A stretch of 64,000 nucleotides of DNA from positions 17,175,354 through 17,239,353 of the forward strand of contig NC_045142.1 in NCBI RefSeq assembly GCF_008831285.2, given 5' to 3'. Both the position numbers and the translations under genes were made by a program. This document shows positions 25,306-36,900 of this stretch, in pieces. Each line of letters opens with the position of its first letter. Position 1 is the stretch's first letter. The notes beneath the pieces were generated by a model. It ran no database searches and had not been told where the DNA came from. It was given only the letters and a program-made list of their open reading frames with translations. Source of the stretch: Nymphaea colorata. Lineage: Eukaryota > Streptophyta > Magnoliopsida > Nymphaeales > Nymphaeaceae.

Positions 25306-25486
25306 CAATGGCAGAGCAAGAAACTTCTCGTTAAGGGGCACTTTAAATTTAAATTTCAAACTTTACAAGGTACTAATATGTAAAAAACTAAAAATGAATG
25401 AAGTTTCTATACATATATAAAATAAATTTAATGGGCTGGTGTAGGCAATTGCCCACACCAGCAGCTACAATGTAGCTCCGCCACTG
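25306..25486. mobile_element. hAT-type MITE with perfect 8-bp target-site duplication
   Basis: The 181-bp element starts CAATGGCAGAGC and ends GCTCCGCCACTG, so its terminal inverted repeats are CAATGGCAGAGC and CAGTGGCGGAGC. It is flanked on both sides by the identical octamer GCAGGCTC (25,298-25,305 and 25,487-25,494). An 8-bp duplication with CAG-like termini is the hallmark of the hAT superfamily. It has no coding capacity, so it was mobilised in trans. Related diverged sequences occur near 12.1, 27.6, 45.4 and 58.4 kb. Confidence 0.88.
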
Positions 25487-25494
25487 GCAGGCTC

Positions 25495-26095
25495 CAATCT
25501 TAACACCGAGCTAGTTTTGGACCGTGGAAGGAAGATTTGCTCTCATCTTGATATTGGGTGATAAAATGCAATACTTCTCTTACTTACTTGACTTGCTTCT
25601 TATTTTTATTTCTTTAATGTTGTACAGAGTGTTAATTTAGAGGTGGTGATGTTCGGGTGGTGAAAATGATGAAAAATAACAAATCATTTTCCCTTGTCAT
25701 CTTCAAAGGAGGGAAATATGCTGTTTGCTGAGAACGACGAACTCGCATGGTGCGTTCAGAAAAGTCATATATGTGTTTGGGATGCATTTAGAATAATTAA
25801 TTTACTTCCCTTAAGAGGTTTAATGACATTCAATTCGTCCCTGGTTCCAAACACAGTGAAAAATCTAAGGCCAAAATTTACAGATATACAGATGGAATCC
25901 AGCCAACCGCGTTAATTTTGACACAACCCACAGAATTTCATCAAATAGCGGATGGCATTAACTACCATTCAAAGCTGGATTTCATTTCTGAATGTCACAC
26001 TTTATTACTAATAGTTGTACCAATAAAGACACTTGCAGTATTTAAGGACAAAGACAAAGGCAAAATGAGTGCCTGACTATCATTTATATAGAGGC

Positions 26096-26126
<31 letters not shown>

Positions 26127-27405
26127 CTCTTGTATTCTACAAAGGAAAGAGGAACTTGTAAGCATATATTTATTAATGCAATCTCTCTTAACTTCATCTG
26201 TTCCTGAGAGTCATAGATGGTTGGAAGGCTACTCCTCTTCTTCTTAACTGTAAATGGCGGATGCACAGCAATGTTGTAGTTGATGGGTGCTATGTTTTTC
26301 ACTCAGGTCGCTAAGATCTCTGAGGAGAAGGAAAAGGGAAAGAAACTTCGGCCTCTTCTGAGTATGTCTCCCCTCCTTATTTTCGTGGGGCTCTTTCCTT
26401 CTGAACGTCATTTTCAATAAGCTCTTTCAAGCGGCAGGTCTTGCACCAAAATTTAATTGATTCCCAGAGGAAGAAAGTCAGCTTCTTTTGTCACAATAAA
26501 ACACCAGTTTGTCTCATATCTCCGACGTCCCCAAGATCCATGGTATCCAATGTTGTAAAATTTGGGTTTTCATTTCAACTGAATTGACGGGGCAGTTGAT
26601 TTGTTTGAGTTATCATTTCCGTTGGACAATTTGTAGATAGGCTAAAAATATATTAAAAAAACATTTCTGAAAAAAATAAATGAATATAATAAATAGTTAA
26701 TTAAATTAAATAATATTAAAATATGGAAAATTAGTTAACATCTATTGGGTCCTCTATTTTTATTCTACAGTTTTCGCATTTTATCGAGTTGCCCTCCAAT
26801 TAGTCACGGTTTCCAATTATGGTTAAGCAAAAACAACTCTTTAAATTTATAGCAAGTTTTGTTTTCTTGGCAAATTAAGTAACTGGAATACGGAGAATGG
26901 CGACAAATTGGTTTCCTTATTTGCACGATTTCGGTAATATGTTAATTAAATTAGTAACTTTCTATTTCTGTGGGCCACTCTCAGGTTAGAGCTAAAAACT
27001 ACATTCTACTTTAACTTTTTTTTTTTTTGCATTAATATAATTTTCTAGTTGTATTTGTACGAAAGTTTTTAAAAACGAGTTTTTCGTTGTTCACTTCCAT
27101 TTAAAAACGGCATTATGTCAAAACTTGCCTTCTTATAAATCTACTTTTTGGCGACCATCCAAATATATTTTAAATACTATTTTATATTTTGCCTCAAAAT
27201 AGACTTTAAGGCATGTCGCCCAAATAAAGTCTGTAATTGATGTTAAGAATGATTGGGCAGAAAACATATATTAAGTTGGTCATTTTTTAAGCTTAAATGC
27301 ATTGCTTAATAATTAAAAATTAACACCTATTATAACGTCGAATTTTTGATGTTAAAATTATTACAATGTTCATGTTTTGTTCTCTTAACCACTTGGTTTG
27401 AATGT

Positions 27406-27412
<7 letters not shown>
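25495..27412. other. Intergenic DNA with a short (TA)n
   Basis: A (TA)n tract lies at 26,096-26,119. The short open frames at 25.7-25.9 and 26.1-26.3 kb have no recognisable domain. A region near 27,030-27,240 ends in GGCATGTCGCCCAAATAAAG, resembling family F ends. Confidence 0.5.

Positions 27413-27503
<91 letters not shown>
27413..27503. repeat. Compound (CT)n-(TA)n microsatellite
   Basis: A short (CT)n passes into about 83 bases of uninterrupted alternating AT (27,421-27,503). Confidence 0.97.
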
Positions 27504-27504
<1 letters not shown>

Positions 27505-28042
27505 CCAATGAAATTTTTTTCTTTTATATTAAAAAAATAATATTTTTTAATTGCGTAATGTATTTTTTGTATTAGAATTCAGTTTGATCCTACTCGAATC
27601 CAGAAATCAGACTGTTGACCCGCCCCTGAAAAAAATCCTGACTTCGCCTCTGTATATACACATACCTTATGATACAATGAATCTAAAGGTGTGTTTGATC
27701 ACATGCGTCTAATGTATTTGATTAAGCACCTTTGAATGGCCAGAGCATTTTACCTTATATATATAAATATACAAGACACTTGGGTATTCTGTATAGTGTA
27801 TACAAGCTGGGACCTTGGCAGTGGTAGGGTTGAAAGAAGGGTAATTAGTGGAGGGTGTTTTAGTCTTGACGAAGAAGTGTGTGTACAGTCTCACACTCTC
27901 ACTCCCGTCCAGGACGTTAGAGTGAGAACCGTAAGATCACTATATCAGCGAGGATTTGGCGAGTAACGCGCCGATCAAATAGGCGGGGTGAAAAGTTCGT
28001 ACTGACTCAGCTGGCACCACGCCCCCCAACGGATCGCGCGCC
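27504..28042 (+). promoter_or_regulatory. Upstream region of the CRF gene
   Basis: The distal part (27,540-27,656) ends in CTGACTTCGCCTCTG, a remnant of the CAGAGGCGAAG-type hAT-like repeat. From about 27,830 the sequence becomes GC-richer and leads to the TATA box. The individual cis-elements cannot be assigned with confidence. Confidence 0.5.
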
Positions 28043-28049
28043 TATAAAG
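28043..28049 (+). promoter_or_regulatory. TATA box of the CRF gene
   Basis: TATAAAG in a GC-rich setting (CGCGCCTATAAAGCTCC), followed by pyrimidine-rich sequence typical of a plant Y-patch and start region. Transcription would begin near 28,075, giving a leader of about 670 bases before the main ATG. Confidence 0.75.
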
Positions 28050-28327
28050 CTCCCCTCCCCTCCCTCCCGCAATCCCGTTCTCCCCCTCCCTTTCCTTTTC
28101 ATTCTTCCTTCCTTTTTCCTTCTTCATCTTCACTGTAGAAGCAAAAAAAAAGAAGAAGAAGAAACTACTTGGAAAGATCCGATAAGCGTCGTCGTCGGAA
28201 TTTTACCGGCCGACCGTCTTCAGGTCGTCGGATTAGCTTCCTTTCTGGAGAGAAATCCCCTCCACTCAAAACTTTTATCCTTTTCGATCTTTCTTTCTTC
28301 TTGTGAGGATCTCGAGGGAAGAGAATA

Positions 28328-28465
28328 ATGCTAAAAGGTCTCTCCTCTTTCCTTTCTCTCTTTTTTTCCTCCCCTAGGGTCCGAAGGAGCCTAAGATCTG
28401 CAAAAGCAGAGCCTCTCACGGGGCCGACCGGTAGCCTTTTTGGCGATTTCCGAGAACTTTCTTGA
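28328..28465 (+). promoter_or_regulatory. Upstream ORF 1 in the CRF leader (45 codons)
   Basis: This is the first ATG after the predicted transcription start. It has A at -3 and opens a 45-codon frame ending in TGA at 28,463-28,465, well before the main start. The peptide is Ser-, Leu- and Arg-rich without a recognisable motif. If the leader is unspliced, ribosomes would meet it first and it should reduce translation of the CRF. A possible leader intron (donor GTAGCC near 28,433, acceptor TTTTGCAG near 28,640) would alter it. Confidence 0.55.
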
Positions 28466-28716
28466 CTGTGAATTTTCTCCGTTTAAAGCCGTACTGGAAG
28501 GCAGCAGGAGGAGGAAGAAGGGAAAGCCGTAGCTTTGACTTGCTTCCCTTGATCAAGATAAACCCTGGGGGATTTGCCAGACGGTTGAAGGGAAAAGAAG
28601 AAGTCGGAATATATTTTTTTTGTGAAGGGGTTTTGCAGGGTTTTAAAGCGCCGGAGTGACGCTGGATTAGTCAGTGAATCCGCCTCAGGCTTTGATTCTA
28701 CTGGTGTTCGCTTTTC

Positions 28717-28845
28717 ATGTTGGAGAGGGATCCTCGACGGTATGACGAGTTTTCCGGCAGCGAACGGACGGCAGGACAGTCGCCGGAGGGGTCTCTGCGG
28801 CGAGAGACCGACGGCCTCGACTTCCGGCAGCCGGATCAGGCCTAA
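28717..28845 (+). promoter_or_regulatory. Upstream ORF 2 overlapping the CRF start codon (42 codons)
   Basis: The ATG at 28,717 is 25 bases before the CRF ATG and in a different frame. It stops with TAA at 28,843-28,845, about 100 bases inside the CRF coding region. An overlapping upstream ORF blocks simple reinitiation at the main ATG, so CRF translation would need leaky scanning. The -3 base is T (weak context), which favours leaky scanning. Confidence 0.55.
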
Positions 28846-29653
28846 GGTCGTCCGGGTCTTCTTCGACGACGTGGACGCGACGGACTCATCGAGCGACGAG
28901 GAGAACGGCCACGTCTGCAGGCTACGTGTCAAGAAGCACGTGCTCGAGATCAATATTGCAGCCCCGCCGGCTCCGGCCCCGGCGAGCAAGCGGCGGAGGC
29001 TGGCGGAACTCTGTCGCCAAGCGCCGGGAAAGGAACAGACGAGGAAGGAGAAGTTCCGTGGCGTCCGCAGGCGGCCGTGGGGCCGCTGGGCGGCCGAGAT
29101 CAGAGACCCAACCCGCCGGAAGCGTCTCTGGCTCGGGACGTTCGACACAGCGGAGGAGGCGGCCATCGTCTACGACGACGCGGCGCTGAGGCTCAAGGGC
29201 CCTAACGCGGTCACGAACTTCTCCAAGACGATGACGCCCCTGACTCCCTCCGTCTCCTCACCGACGTCCGTCCTCCCGCCATCCGCCGGCGACTCTGCGC
29301 CCTTCGAGAAGCTCCCTTCCGACTCGGAGTCTTTGACGGTCTCTTCGGAGCTCGGGTCAGCTGAGTTCGAGCCGACCGCCTCTTCAGAGCTCGGGTCAGC
29401 CGAGTACGAAGCTACCGTCTCGTCAAAGCTCAGATGCGGGCCATGCGGCGAGTTCGAACTCGCCGTCCCATCGGAGCTCGGTTGCCCCGAGTTCGAGCCG
29501 TTCGCGTGCGGCTTCGACGCCCTCTCTTGGTCGCTCCCGTTCTTCTCCGACGTGGCTTGGAGAGCAAGCAAGTGGCGGGACGACGACGACAACTTCGGCG
29601 ACCTGGACGACGTCCTCCTCCACCAGATCGGCGATTTCATCCCTCCCTCCTGA
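28742..29653 (+). CDS. CRF: Cytokinin response factor (AP2/ERF transcription factor)
   Basis: Intronless gene for a 303-residue nuclear transcription factor. Residues about 31-55 form the CRF domain, with the hallmark core [11 protein letters not shown], which in this clade mediates CRF-CRF and phosphotransfer-protein contacts. A basic stretch SKRRR follows at 82-86. The AP2/ERF DNA-binding domain spans about 104-161 ([22 protein letters not shown] at 130-132), of the ERF type that binds GCC-box DNA. SPTSVL at 173-178 is the conserved post-AP2 motif of CRFs, a likely kinase site. The acidic C-terminus contains four copies of a 13-residue Ser-Glu-Leu-Gly repeat (199-253) and ends with an acidic aromatic segment suited to activation. 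The frame is open upstream to a non-ATG codon at 28,622, but the first in-frame ATG is 28,742, chosen as the start. GC content is very high relative to its flanks. The family is involved in cytokinin responses, development and stress; the exact clade member cannot be named. Confidence 0.96.
   Translation: MTSFPAANGRQDSRRRGLCGERPTASTSGSRIRPKVVRVFFDDVDATDSSSDEENGHVCRLRVKKHVLEINIAAPPAPAPASKRRRLAELCRQAPGKEQTRKEKFRGVRRRPWGRWAAEIRDPTRRKRLWLGTFDTAEEAAIVYDDAALRLKGPNAVTNFSKTMTPLTPSVSSPTSVLPPSAGDSAPFEKLPSDSESLTVSSELGSAEFEPTASSELGSAEYEATVSSKLRCGPCGEFELAVPSELGCPEFEPFACGFDALSWSLPFFSDVAWRASKWRDDDDNFGDLDDVLLHQIGDFIPPS
29336..29500 (+). repeat. In-frame 39-bp tandem repeat in the CRF C-terminus
   Basis: Four units encode T(V/A)[15 protein letters not shown] peptides (residues 199-211, 212-224, 225-240, 241-253). 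The third unit carries three extra codons and is the most diverged. The unit length is a multiple of three, so copy number can change without breaking the frame. Confidence 0.9.
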
Positions 29654-30642
29654 AGATTTTCCCTCTTTTTTTTTTCCTTTTTTCATTTTTCGGGGTTTTG
29701 GGTTTTAGCCGTGGGATGGGCGTTCCCGCTCCGCGACGGTTCCCCTCGGCCCTCCGCTTTTTGTCCTCTTCCGTCGGCGCTGCAACGTGGCGAAAACTCC
29801 CGGGCAGATTTTGTGGCCTATTTTGTTCTCCCTTCCCATCTTGTGTAACGTAAGTTGTAAAACCAAGTAAAAATGAGCAAGTGTAACCCGTCGAGTGGAT
29901 TTCGTATTTATTGAAAAAAGAGGAAAGTAAGTAATCCCAGCGTGCATTCACCAGACCGAATCGCTCCCAAGGGAGAGACGACGAGTCGGACCGTTGAAAA
30001 TCGAAACTCGATCGATCCGATTCGCTTGTTCTGAAGCCCACAAAAAAGTCCCAACTGATTCGACCCATCGGACGGCTCAGATGCAAGCCCCGACGTCACG
30101 CCCCCGCTCAGGCGTTCGTCACTCCATACGGCAAATTACCGAAAACTCCTAATGGATGCCAGTTGTGGTCCGACACGGAGTCCACGAGACGTCGCTCTCA
30201 TGGTGCACGTTAAAGCGCGGCCGGGAATAGGCGGTCGGTCAAGCACTCGGGCGGAGTGGAGGAGTAAGGGCATTATTGTAATCTGGTTCCGGATGAGAGC
30301 GGGTCAGCCTCAACTGCCCCTGGTCGGAGCAGACGTAACGGGGGGGGATCATCGACGGCTGCTTCTCGCCCCACGTGGTCCATAGAGATCTCGCTTAGGA
30401 TCTTCGCCAGGGATCCCGGTCTTTATCAGGTGGGTCCCCGCCAGGAAATTCTCTTCAACGGATACCAGACTGACACGTAACACACGAGAAAAAGAATCAC
30501 CAGGAGTCGTGTTTGGCCAGGGATATTTCGATAAAGGCTTACATTAGAACCGGATCCCATGTAATAAATTAAATAAACTTTAAACCCGGTTCCACTTTTT
30601 GTATACCAAATTAAGTTAATTGGATTTGGTAAATGCATTTGG
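29654..30642. other. 3' flank of the CRF gene and a second CpG-rich stretch
   Basis: The first 250 bases are the likely CRF 3' UTR; TGTAAC and TTGTAA words near 29,843-29,860 resemble plant far-upstream polyadenylation elements. The segment at about 30,050-30,430 is again CpG-rich and holds a CACGTG G-box core at 30,372-30,377. It could be a promoter, but no downstream gene was recognised on either strand. Confidence 0.45.
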
Positions 30643-30935
30643 TAGGACTGCACAACAAGTCCAGCCAACTCATGTTTGACTCGGACTTGCTCAAAAAAAC
30701 TTGAATCGAGCTCGACTAGTTTGTAAAGTCGAGTTTAATACTTGAAAAGTTAAGCAAGTCAAGTTTGAATAGTAAAAACTCTAAACTCAAACCTCCTCAA
30801 CTACATAAAATGGGTTCATCATAGTTAAACAAGTTGACCAGTTAAAAGACAGGTCGAGTTCAATGATGTATAGTTGAGTCGAGCTTGAGCCCATTCCATC
30901 GAGCTCGAGCTCGATTCGGCTTGTGTATAGCCCTA
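30643..30935. mobile_element. hAT-like MITE, family B (TAGGGCTGTACAC-type ends)
   Basis: Left end TAGGACTGCACAACAAG; right end reads TAGGGCTATACACAAG on the other strand. The interior is rich in GAGTCGAG and GAGCTCGAGCTCG words. Flanking octamers GCATTTGG and ATACTTGG agree at five of eight positions, compatible with an aged 8-bp hAT target duplication. No coding capacity. Confidence 0.7.
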
Positions 30936-31860
30936 ATACTTGGCTATGTAAGTAAGAGTTAGATTTGATAGAAACTCTGAAGTTATTTTTCTTTCACATT
31001 AATTGGAAACCTTGTATCTATTTTTCCCCCCCGACTTCGCTACGCATGTCGCTTTCCACATCTTGCATCTGCTGGTAGCTATGCTCCAGATGGTAAGGTT
31101 TACCAACTAAAGGTTTGGATCCATTTTCCCTTTTAGTCATCCAACCACATGGTCCAATTAAGAGCAGCATGAAACATAAATACTGGACCTACTAGGGTGC
31201 CCCAATAGTTAGGACTAATCATGTGATGTGCTGTGGATACCAACCAGTGAACGGCAAAAATAGTTGCTAAAGTGATTGGATTTCTGTTCTAGAGAGTGAA
31301 AAATTCAGTACGAACATGAACAATTCCAAGGTGAACAAAGACTGGAACAACCACAAACAGTATCTTGATCCGTTCCACCGAATTTGATCGGGCAGTAAAT
31401 ATCATGCCAATGGTAACTTTCCAAAAGTTTGCTTTTGTTTTAGTGATCTGCCAACCATCACATCAAATTTTTGACCTATGGACTGTCCTCCAAGGAAAGC
31501 ATCATTGTTGGGACAATTAGAACAGCTATTTCTATCTTTTTCTCATCATCAAAAGCGAGGTGGGAAACAAGCATTTTCTTCCATGTGAATTGTATAGCGT
31601 ATTTCAACATCTACTAAAAAAAAAAGCATATAATATATTCTACGTTCCTCATGCCTCCATGTGTTCTATCGAGTGACGGAGAAATGAGCGGCTAAGTTCA
31701 GGTGAACACTTTAGGCAAAATATTATTACTTTCTATCATTACAAATGTGTTAAATCTAAATTCACCCCTTTGTTAAACAAATGTTGAAAAAGAACGCAGC
31801 AATTTAGGTTTACCAAAGAACTGCCTGCATCACTGTTTCACTTGACAAGACGCAAGTTTC
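30936..31860. other. Intergenic DNA, no gene seen
   Basis: AT-rich, with no coding region or paired element ends recognised. Confidence 0.5.
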
Positions 31861-32018
31861 GGGAGTCAGTTTGGTAAATAGAACATTTTGTAATACTCCA
31901 TGAATATTCCCTAAAGATTGGAACAGATAATCGATAGACGCCTATGCCTAGCTTTAGTGTTTCACGAATCTGCTTCAATTTTTAGGGTAGATTATTCAAA
32001 CTGTCAAACGACTCTTAA
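31861..32018. mobile_element. Foldback MITE, family C (GTTTGG(T/C)AA-type ends)
   Basis: The left end GGGAGTCAGTTTGGTAAATA pairs with the right end, which reads TAAGAGTCGTTTGACAGTTT on the other strand. The interior contains TCCATGAATATTCCCTAAAG and TCACGAATCTGCTTCAATTT, shared with the other copies of this family in the window. Confidence 0.65.
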
Positions 32019-32471
32019 AAGGTGTCTTTCTTGTGCACATATTGCTCAAACTGTGCCTGGTGAATTCCTGACATTGGTGAATGGCGTGCACCTATAAACG
32101 AAGTCATGTGGTTCCCGGAAAGAGCTCCACCGTTAGCAAAAAAAATGAACATGGTCTGTCTGGTTCGATTGACGTTTTGGACCCAGCAGAGCCAAGACCT
32201 TGTACCAGAGAAAGGAGACAAACTAAATTTTTAAGTCAGACCTACATGTTTTCTTAATAATGGAGGAGCCAGACAAAAATCTTCCCCCTATAGGCCCTTT
32301 TTAGCCTTAGGTAGGGCATCCAATTTTAGTTTATGCAAGGAATGATGCCCATGAGCGTCGAACCAATGACCGACTTCCCCCAAATGGCCCACATAATACA
32401 CCAATCCAACGCCTTTGGGTCTACATACATAAATGTAAGGTCAAGGGAGCCTTGAAGTAAGAATTAAGAAC
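32019..32471. other. Intergenic DNA, no gene seen
   Basis: No coding region or element ends recognised. Confidence 0.5.
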
Positions 32472-32744
32472 TAGGGCTGTACAAAATCAAGTGAACTCAA
32501 GCTCTACTAGTATTATTCAGTTAAGTTCTGAAAACTAGAGCTTATAAATGAGTTGAGTTCTAGCTACATGTCACTTAAACTCAAGTAAGCTTGTTTAATC
32601 TAGGCTTTTTTTTTCTGTAATTTTCAAACTTAAAGGGAAAGAGATGAAGTCAAATAAGGAATTAGTAAATGAGCTTAAACGAGTCCAGCGCGAGCTAAGA
32701 CTCGACCTATTGGGTCAAGTTCAGGCTGTCCTTGTACAGCTCGA
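32472..32744. mobile_element. hAT-like MITE, family B copy
   Basis: The left end TAGGGCTGTACAAAATCAAG pairs with a right end TTGTACAGCTCGA, the expected complement of TAGGGCTGTACA with two changes. The interior has AACTCAAG, GAGTTGAGTTC and GACTCGAC words shared with the copy at 30.6 kb. No target duplication was recognised. Confidence 0.6.
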
Positions 32745-33597
32745 CTCAAGATCAAGCCAAACTGGAGCCAAGCAATACATGAGTAGAGACCCGTAGGACT
32801 GGTACCAGGATCAAGTTCTAGGCAACCCGACCTTACTCTAGCAACCAACAAAGAAGCTCCTTCTTTAGTAAGATCACATGAAGTATAATTTTGGTTTCAT
32901 TTTATACACCAAACGAATCTCCTTCGAAAAAAGAACGACTGCAATAAAAGAAATAGGACGGTCAAGACTTAGCACTGACAACTTTTAGATGAATCCAGAT
33001 CCAAGTTGCCAAGATTTAATGAGGATTGTACCTGCTGGTTTCGCTAATGAAATTGCTCCTACGTACAACTTTTCCCAGTCTTTCTTGCAATCGACCAAGA
33101 AATGAATGCACTTAAAAGTTAGTCAACCCATGAGGACAGAAAACAAGTAAGACATCACTCAGTGAGGTCAGCTGAAGTCCTAATCCTATCTCCAGCCAAC
33201 GGCATGTTGAATGACTAGTTCGTTGGTTGAATGCCCTCGATATTTCAGATTCGCTCGGTGGATCCAGGGCGCCCCAAAACCCAGATCCAACCCTTAGGAT
33301 TTCCATATCCACAAAAGGTTCCCCAAACTATGCCATTATAGGCTAAGGTAGTTAAATAACGTGCTTGTGATTGTCAAATAGGGTTGCAAACTGGTCAGAT
33401 CTGGGATACTTATAAATATGAAAATAAATATGAAAAGTTAATCTGGTTTTGGCCCAGTACAATAAAAAGTTACAAAACCCTAAAACAAGATCCAGTCAAT
33501 TTCCTACCCTATTGTTGATTAGGCTCCACAAATCAAAGTTTTCCTTGGGTACATGTTCAATTAAGCAAACCAGGAATAAGGGCTGCCATCCTCATCC
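32745..33597. other. Intergenic DNA, no gene seen
   Basis: The part near 33,180-33,470 holds GGATCCAGGGCG- and CAGATCTGGGATA-like words related to family A repeats. No gene recognised. Confidence 0.45.
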
Positions 33598-33905
33598 CTT
33601 AGAGGTCATTTGGCAAACGGAATACTTAATAAGTGTTTTTAGGGACACATTCATGGACATCTAATTCTAGTGTTCCATGAATCCATTTCAATCTTTGGGG
33701 TAAATCCACTTAAACGACCCATTAGGACTAGTTTGACATAAGAATATAGTGTGAGCGTTTTATGAACCTTTTCCAAATGTTAAAATATATTTGTGGACCA
33801 CTTGAACAAGTGTTCCATGAATTTGTCTCAATTTGTGGCAAATTCATGGAACAACTGATAAAGTGTTACTTATGTAAGGGGCATTTGAAAAAAACCTAAC
33901 CCCAA
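33598..33905. mobile_element. Family C foldback elements, probably two adjacent or nested copies
   Basis: It opens with TTAGAGGTCATTTGGCAAAC and contains CCATGAATCCATTTCAATCT, then a second set starting near ACTAGTTTGACATAAG with CCATGAATTTGTCTCAATTT, and ends in GGGGCATTTGAAAAAAA. These are the internal and terminal blocks of family C. Confidence 0.5.
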
Positions 33906-36900
33906 GATTGGTCATTGGACATTTTAAAAATTATCCAATGAATCTGCCCCATTTTTTAGGCGCACATTATAATTTTGTAGATTATGTACTATTATAATAA
34001 ATACACATTATAACTTTGCAGGCTATGTATTACCAATATAATAACTTTAAGTGTCCACATTCTCTTATTTTCTACAAATTAAACACATTTAAGATATACA
34101 AATATGTTATCTTGTCTTCTTTTTAGTATAATTATAATATAACTATGTTATCGAATTTTACAGGCTGACTTCAAGATAATCGAAAAAATGAGCAGCATTC
34201 TCGAGATCATCAACTCCTTTGCTTGAGCCTGGAATTGGCAAACCCATGGAGAGTTCGTGAGCACGTTCTTCTTCCACACAGAATAAGCTTGATTAATACA
34301 TTTTATTAAAAAAGTGCATTTTCATGAATCCTCAGCTTGTCAGTCAATTTGACTCACGCACAAGGTCTACATGTACCCGAAACCTAAACCACTTCTAACG
34401 GGACTTCCCTTTGAGTAGGTGAAGTTGGAAAAGAACAAATCAGACGGATTGGTTCTCTAAAATGAACGCCATCAAATGCAAGGCTGAGAAACGAAGGTGG
34501 TTACCATCCAACAGGTTGAACACAAGCCATGCCAAACCTAGCTTGCTTGAGTTCCATCAACGAACTTTGCACAAAATTGCGCAACTACTTCGAAGTTTGT
34601 AAGAATCAGATGTCCTTAGTTCCACTCCACTCAACCTGTAAAACTCATGAGTGACAATTGTGTGAATATATTGAAATATCCAAAACAAACCTCCCCCCTC
34701 CCCTACCCCAACCCAGCCCACCAACACACCACCCCACACCCCACACCAAAAATAAAAAAATAAATAGCCTTGAGATCATATGAATATTTTTAAGATATTA
34801 AACTAGTACTTCTAATCTTGATATAATAGAACCATTTTGAAAAACAGCTCAAAGTTGGACTAAATGACTTTATCGGTGTTTGAAATTACCACAATTGCGA
34901 CGGAGGCAGTTCTATTTTTCTCTGAAAAAGCCACCTTAAGCTCCATTCATGTAGTTTAATAACTATATAAGGTTGAGCTCAACTGCACAAATAATTCGGA
35001 GCTTAAATACATCAAGCTTCGCACTTTCAACTCTATTTACCAGCCCCATCCTCCACATAATGCATAAAACATGATTGCAGGCTTGAATCACTCAAATGAT
35101 GTGTCATGTGTGGCATTCATGAATAACATGCAGGAGTGCCATACGCAAATGACAAATTTGATCAACAAAAGTGACAAAAGCCAGTTTGTATGCATGCTAC
35201 TCATGTAGAAAGGACAAAAGACAGCACATTTGGCAGTTTCTGGAAGAATACATATGTGAATGCTTGGCATCTTACGGAAGGCTATGGTATAGAAAACTGT
35301 TGAACGCTAGCTGAAACATGTATAGTCCAAGGAAGAATACAAATAGATAAACAGGACAAGAAGAAAAACCTTTCCCTAGATTGAAATAACCAGCGAAAAG
35401 TAGTACCATATACTGCACAGGATGGAAATAAATGAAGCAACCAAAAAAAAGAACTAAAGTGAACATTCAGAACTACTGACGCAAAATATATTCCTTCATT
35501 TAGTTTCTTTATCATCAGCTTGTATGCATGCTCATTTTTATTTACGGGATAAGATGTGAATATAATTGTTAACTATCACCAGTTATGATCATGAATCCAT
35601 GACATGCCAATTTTTCACAGACCTGATTTGAGCCCTCCAGCTTGAAGTCTATATAGAATCAGACAAATTAAACAAAAAATAGATTCTGAGACGGGGAAAA
35701 ATAAACTGACAATTTACTAATATCTGTTTCATCCTTCATCTCACCAGCCACAAGATGTTGATCTAATCCTAGAAGTTAAGTTAGCCTTTCAATCCTAGAA
35801 GTTAGCCTTTCAAAACATGTCCATATATAGGTGTTGCAATGTTTGAGCCTTTTTGCACTTTCCTACTCTTACTATCAATATGCTGAACAAATGCTAACAG
35901 TTATCACGTGATATTTGCTTCAGATTGAGTTTTGATAACCTCCTTTCCATGGGTAATATTGACACCCTTACCTTTTAAGACAATGTTCGATTGAGTTATT
36001 CACCTTCAATTTGAATCTGCAGTCTTTTCTTCCTGAAGATTTGATGTTCTTGAAGAGCATTCTTTCTTTTGATACTTTTTCTTATGAGCAATGTTCAAAC
36101 TTCTATATAAGATGTTACTCAATTCTTCACAAAGAAAAATTGTTATAAAAGTAATTAGGTTTGACTTACAACATAAGTTCCGTGTAGGACATATGATAGA
36201 AAAGGCTTGACTAATTGCCTGGGCTAGCTGTTCCTAAGTGACTTGTCATACTTAAATACCCAGGCCATCGCTTAAGCCACCTTGGTGCTGAAAAGCCTAT
36301 GTGTTTTCCTCTTCAACAGCCTAGATTTATTTATGTTCTTACACTTTTTCTTTCTTTTCTCTTCTTTCTCTTATTTTTTCTTCTTTCTGCCTTCTAAAAC
36401 AATTTTTTTATCATTTTGTCTTCTTTCTGCCTTCTAAGACAATTTTTTTTATCATCCTCCTTTTTCTGTTTTCTTCTTGTGCTTTTATGCAGATTTTCTT
36501 TTCCCCATTCTTTGTGATGTTGCATGTGAACACGTGTATTAATCTTCTGAAAACTTTTTCTTGTTTATTAGGAATATAATGAACGACAGTTGCATGACAA
36601 GATTAACATGGAAGCCGTGATTATATTGAGGCTACTTTCCTACTCTTTAATTAGATCAGTAACTTTAGGGTTTAGTTAAGGTTCTAATGTCTTAGAAATT
36701 AGAACTAGTGATTCATCAGCTGGCATTCAGGATAGGGAACTTTTGTTTGTTCCATAACCTTGAAAAGTGCTTACGTTAAATTTAAACTGTTCTTTTTATG
36801 TTATATAACCTTTCTGCTTGAATCCTTCAACTTCATTAAAATTGATGTTTTGAACTTTTAGTTATATTTGTTATCAAGTTATGGAATACTAAACATGTCA

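Noticed and set aside
28622..28741. Longer CRF reading frame starting at 28,622 (343 codons)
   Set aside because: The frame there begins with GTG, not ATG. The first in-frame ATG is 28,742, immediately before the conserved N-terminal region, so the extra 40 codons are leader.
28483..29166. 227-codon minus-strand frame opposite the CRF gene
   Set aside because: GC-rich sequence keeps the antisense frame open; the sense strand carries the conserved AP2 and CRF domains and the antisense protein has no recognisable domain.
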